Assembly: GCA_037144075.1 (NCBI GenBank)
Contig: JBAWXM010000229.1
Span: forward strand, 1 to 8,448
Origin: CAIPAT01 sp037144075
Lineage (GTDB): Bacteria; Verrucomicrobiota; Lentisphaeria; Victivallales; Victivallaceae
Length of the DNA stretch: 8,448 nucleotides
Reading direction: 5' to 3'
Shown: positions 5,574 to 8,448 of the stretch, in pieces
Numbering within the stretch: the first letter of the stretch is position 1
Layout of the letters: each line of letters opens with the position of its first letter
Notes under the pieces: model-generated
Told to the model about the DNA's origin: nothing
The model's input: the letters and a program-made list of their open reading frames with translations, nothing else
Database searches by the model: none
Position numbers and translations under genes: made by a program

Positions 5574-8339
5574 ATGAACAGGATACAGAAAAACATGATT
5601 ATCACTAAGGAGCCGGAACAGCCCAAAGACTGGCTGTTTGTGGATGAACTTAAAGCCTCTCGACATGAAAAATTAATATGGGGGAGGAGCAGGAAGAAAA
5701 GAAATGAAGCTGCTCTCGGGAAAGGCGTGATCTTGGATTTTCGTTTCCCCGATGAAGAGAGAGTTCTTGATACTGCGATAGCCGATTTTTATGAGTTTCT
5801 TCAAGTCGCCGGAATCCCCGGAAACGGGCCGTTCAAAATCATTATTGAAGAGCAGGAGATTGGAAAACCAGTTGAGAGTTATCGCATAGATACGCAAACC
5901 GATTCATGCACAATCTATGCAGGCGACACTGAAGGCGTCCGCCGGGCACTGTATTTCGTGCAGGATGAAATAAAACGTTGTGACGGACCGTTTTTGCCTG
6001 TCGGGATAACCGAGCGTGAGCCGATGATAAAGACCAGGATATCGCGCTGTTTTTTTGGACCGGTAAAGCGTCCGCCAATTAACCGAGACGAACTGGCGGA
6101 TGATGTTGATTACTATCCTGATGAGTATTTAAACCGACTGGCCAGCGAAGGTGTCAACGGTTTATGGCTCACTGTGGGTTTCCGCGACCTATGCCCGTCG
6201 AAGCTGTTTCCTGGTTATGGCGGAGACAGCGCGCAACGCTTGGCAAAACTCAGAAATACCGCGCTCAAATGCGCCCGTTATGGAATAAAAATATATGTAT
6301 TCTGCATTGAGCCGCAGGGGTTCGGACAAAACCCCGAATATCTTAATTCAATGTCATATTTGAATAGCAATCCGGAGTTTAAAGGCCACGAAAATGGATG
6401 CGCTATATATTTCTGTCCGTCCACCGTCAAGGCGAAGCAATATCTTGAGGAATCGGCTTATCATATATTTTCCAAGGTTCCGGAACTAGGAGGGCTGATA
6501 GATATTAATCTCGGGGAAAGGCCGACGCACTGCTACTCCGCTACCAACAATTTCTTTGACTGCAACTGTCCGCGCTGTTCCAAACGTCAACCATGGGAGG
6601 TCTTTGCAGATGTCACGTCATCAATCTCCAAGGGGATGCGCCGGGCAAATCCGCAGGCTGAAATGATCTCGTGGCTATACACACCATATATCTTTGAACA
6701 AAACGGAAAAAGCATTGAAGAGCATTTTCAAGTGATGAGGAACGTTGCCGCCCATGTTCCGGAAAATGTGACGTTGCAGGTCAATTTCGAGTCCAACGGC
6801 AAGGTAATGCAGCTCGGGCGCGAAAGAACCGCGCTTGACTACTGGCTGGCATGGCCCGGCCCTAGTGAAATTTTCAAAGACTGCGCCCGTGCCGCCGTGA
6901 AATCCGGAACCAGGATGTCGGCGAAAATTCAGGTTGGCTGCTCCCATGAGGTAGCCACGGTTCCTTTCATACCGGTACCCGGCAATCTTTACAAAAAATA
7001 CCGTACCATGCGAGATCTCGGGGTCAGCACGGTAATGCAATGCTGGTACTTCGGCAACTACCCCGGACTGATGAATAAAGCCGCCGGGGAACTCTCTTTC
7101 TTCCCTTTTCCTGACAATGAAGATGATTTTCTGCTCTCTCTTGCCGGAATTGACTGGGGCAGGAACGCCGCGCATGTCAGCCGTGCCTGGAAATTCTTCC
7201 AGAAGAGCTATTCGGAATTCCCGGTCAATCTGCCGTTCACATGGTACGGTCCGGTGCATCACTCGGTGGTGTGGCCGCTTCATCTCATACCGGTTGACCA
7301 GCCGATATCGCCAAGCTGGAAATTCACATTCCCGCTGGTCAGCGGCGACAGAATAGGCGAATGCATCTGCTTCGGGCATACGCTTGACGAAGTTCTGACG
7401 CTACTGCGCCGGATGGACAAATTCTGGGCTGCCGGGGTGAAAATTATGGAAGATATTGAAGATACTTGTCAAAACAATCGTCAGAGGCTTCAAGATATAA
7501 GTTTATACAAAGCGCTTGGCATCCAGATAAACAGCTCACTTAATATTTTTGCATTTTATGATCTGAGAGAAAAGCTCCCTTTCATGAAACAAACCGCCCA
7601 AATTAAAACCCTTGGAAAGATGCTGGATATTGCAGAACTAGAAATCAAGAATAGCATGAAACTTAAAAATCTCTGCGATGGTGATTCGCGCCTTGGATTC
7701 CATTCTGAAGCCGAAGGCTATAAATATTTTGCAGAAAAACTGGAATGGCGCGCCGGCCTTCTCCGAGACCTTATCAATACCGATTTCCCCAAAGTCCAAA
7801 AGATGATTGAGTCCGGTGAAAAACTCTTTCCTGATTACACCGGCACTAAACCTGAAGGCAAAATCTGCATATGCTATAAAGACAAAGAAAAAGCCGAATA
7901 TCATAAAATCTCAGACGGCCTCTGCTTCAAAACCTGGCGTGATGCAGAAAATGTATATTTTTACATAAAGATGAATCGTATTGAAGCAGATTTTACCAGC
8001 GTTGAGATTGATATTGAGCCGCGCAGACTGTGGCCGACCAGCACTTATCAGATTAACTCCAATGGAGAGCTTTGGCATATTCCCAAGGGGGGAGCTGATA
8101 TGGATAGACGCTGGACAGCAAAAATATCGCCCGGCAAGAATGAAAAAACTATTAACTTCACTGTTCCGCTAATCTGTTTCCGGGAAAATCCGGCAAGCAC
8201 TAGACCATTCCGGTTCAACATGGCAATAAAAAAAGCTGATGGAAGCGAAATCTCATGGATGAAAAAACATCCTTTAGAGCCGAGGCTGACTTTCGGAACA
8301 GACAACCCGTCCGATCTCGGCTGGATGCTGTTAAAGTAA
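5574..8339 (+). CDS. Glycoside-hydrolase-like protein: N-terminal alpha/beta domain, TIM barrel, CBM9-like C-terminus
   Basis: Predicted 921 aa. Residues to about 150 resemble the alpha/beta domain found before the barrel in hexosaminidases and alpha-glucuronidases (YRIDTQTDSCTIYAGDTEGV, then RRALYFVQDEI). The barrel, about 155-520, starts with DEYLNRLASEGVNGLWL. It contains Cys281 in YFCPST, Asp310 and Glu315 in IDINLGERP, and Cys330, Cys332 and Cys335 in CNCPRC, an arrangement like that of the preceding protein's barrel. A largely helical region (about 590-755) precedes a CBM9-like sandwich (about 760-921) ending in LTFGTDNPSDLGWMLLK. No signal peptide is seen, so it appears cytoplasmic unless the true start is missed. 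The start is uncertain: ATG 5574 has AGGA 14 bases upstream, and in-frame ATG 5595 has AGGA 11 bases upstream. It follows the previous gene by 78 bases and is probably co-transcribed. The likely role is glycan hydrolysis; the substrate is unknown. Confidence 0.82.
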   Translation: MNRIQKNMIITKEPEQPKDWLFVDELKASRHEKLIWGRSRKKRNEAALGKGVILDFRFPDEERVLDTAIADFYEFLQVAGIPGNGPFKIIIEEQEIGKPVESYRIDTQTDSCTIYAGDTEGVRRALYFVQDEIKRCDGPFLPVGITEREPMIKTRISRCFFGPVKRPPINRDELADDVDYYPDEYLNRLASEGVNGLWLTVGFRDLCPSKLFPGYGGDSAQRLAKLRNTALKCARYGIKIYVFCIEPQGFGQNPEYLNSMSYLNSNPEFKGHENGCAIYFCPSTVKAKQYLEESAYHIFSKVPELGGLIDINLGERPTHCYSATNNFFDCNCPRCSKRQPWEVFADVTSSISKGMRRANPQAEMISWLYTPYIFEQNGKSIEEHFQVMRNVAAHVPENVTLQVNFESNGKVMQLGRERTALDYWLAWPGPSEIFKDCARAAVKSGTRMSAKIQVGCSHEVATVPFIPVPGNLYKKYRTMRDLGVSTVMQCWYFGNYPGLMNKAAGELSFFPFPDNEDDFLLSLAGIDWGRNAAHVSRAWKFFQKSYSEFPVNLPFTWYGPVHHSVVWPLHLIPVDQPISPSWKFTFPLVSGDRIGECICFGHTLDEVLTLLRRMDKFWAAGVKIMEDIEDTCQNNRQRLQDISLYKALGIQINSSLNIFAFYDLREKLPFMKQTAQIKTLGKMLDIAELEIKNSMKLKNLCDGDSRLGFHSEAEGYKYFAEKLEWRAGLLRDLINTDFPKVQKMIESGEKLFPDYTGTKPEGKICICYKDKEKAEYHKISDGLCFKTWRDAENVYFYIKMNRIEADFTSVEIDIEPRRLWPTSTYQINSNGELWHIPKGGADMDRRWTAKISPGKNEKTINFTVPLICFRENPASTRPFRFNMAIKKADGSEISWMKKHPLEPRLTFGTDNPSDLGWMLLK

Positions 8340-8359
8340 ACTCTGTAATATTTTATTTT

Positions 8360-8414
8360 ATCTTTCTGGCAAAACGGACTACCATGTAAATCCTGGAGTC
8401 TTTGTCAGAAAGAT
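8360..8414. repeat. Imperfect inverted repeat / hairpin downstream of the last gene
   Basis: The arms 8360-8373 and 8401-8414 pair over 14 positions with a single G-U pair (8369 with 8405). After a three-base bulge, GACT (8377-8380) pairs with AGTC (8397-8400), and CCA (8382-8384) pairs with TGG (8394-8396) past a one-base bulge, leaving a nine-base loop. The hairpin starts 21 bases after the stop of the 921-aa gene. It lacks a U-run on either strand, so it is not a classical Rho-independent terminator. It could protect the 3' end of the operon mRNA or be a dispersed palindromic repeat. No gene is recognisable in 8340-8448. Confidence 0.55.
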
Positions 8415-8448
8415 TCTCGATGGTATGTTCGACATCGCATTGATACAA

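Noticed and set aside
6675..7379. 234-codon antisense open frame inside the 921-aa gene, and a similar 214-codon one at 3174-3818
   Set aside because: The sense frames encode recognisable TIM-barrel sequence; the antisense translations have no domain, and no good ribosome site was found.
8360..8448. Integron attC site or insertion-sequence end
   Set aside because: There is no GTTRRRY/RYYYAAC pair at the arm ends, no transposase or integrase gene, and no flanking target duplication visible.
1..8448. tRNA, rRNA, CRISPR array or riboswitch
   Set aside because: Reading both strands showed no regularly spaced short repeats, no cloverleaf-like segment in the short spacers and no recognisable riboswitch core; nearly all of the window is protein-coding.

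Overview
The window looks like an accessory carbohydrate-degradation locus from a PVC-group bacterium, most likely Lentisphaerae (Victivallis/Lentisphaera-like). The clues are a type IV pilin-like protein of the processing-associated H-X9-DG kind, a family strongly expanded in that phylum, next to very large, divergent glycoside-hydrolase-like proteins with carbohydrate-binding modules. This assignment is inferred from protein style; no rRNA or other phylogenetic marker is present. All genes are on the + strand.

Layout: (1) 1-648, the 3' part of a pilin-like gene that begins upstream of the window. (2) 649-804, a spacer whose AT-rich last 50 bases carry a dyad and a strong Shine-Dalgarno. (3) 805-1737, a 310-aa secreted protein with little more than a carbohydrate-binding module. 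(4) 1738-1811, a second, shortened copy of the spacer. (5) 1812-5495, a 1227-aa secreted multidomain protein: signal peptide, CBM, beta-domain, TIM barrel, beta-domain and mutarotase-like C-terminus. (6) 5496-5573, a short spacer with a potential stem-loop. (7) 5574-8339, a 921-aa glycoside-hydrolase-like protein with an N-terminal alpha/beta domain, a TIM barrel and a CBM9-like C-terminus, without a signal peptide. (8) 8340-8448, a gene-free end holding a large imperfect inverted repeat.

The most notable structure is a segmental tandem duplication. A block running from inside the pilin gene (460) across the spacer into the large gene (to the equivalent of 2714) was copied in tandem. This left a full-length downstream gene (1812-5495) and an upstream truncated paralogue whose last codons are in-frame pilin sequence. 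The second copy later lost about 235 bp of pilin and spacer and gained a single G that creates the stop codon of the chimera. The two copies are mosaic: 296 bp are identical, flanked on both sides by about 10% divergence, which suggests gene conversion (or an assembly artefact).

Working model (inference): the large secreted protein and its CBM-only paralogue act on or bind a polysaccharide outside the cytoplasm. The 921-aa protein, which shares a GH42-like Cys/Glu arrangement with its neighbour, processes the products or a related glycan. The substrate cannot be read from the sequence.
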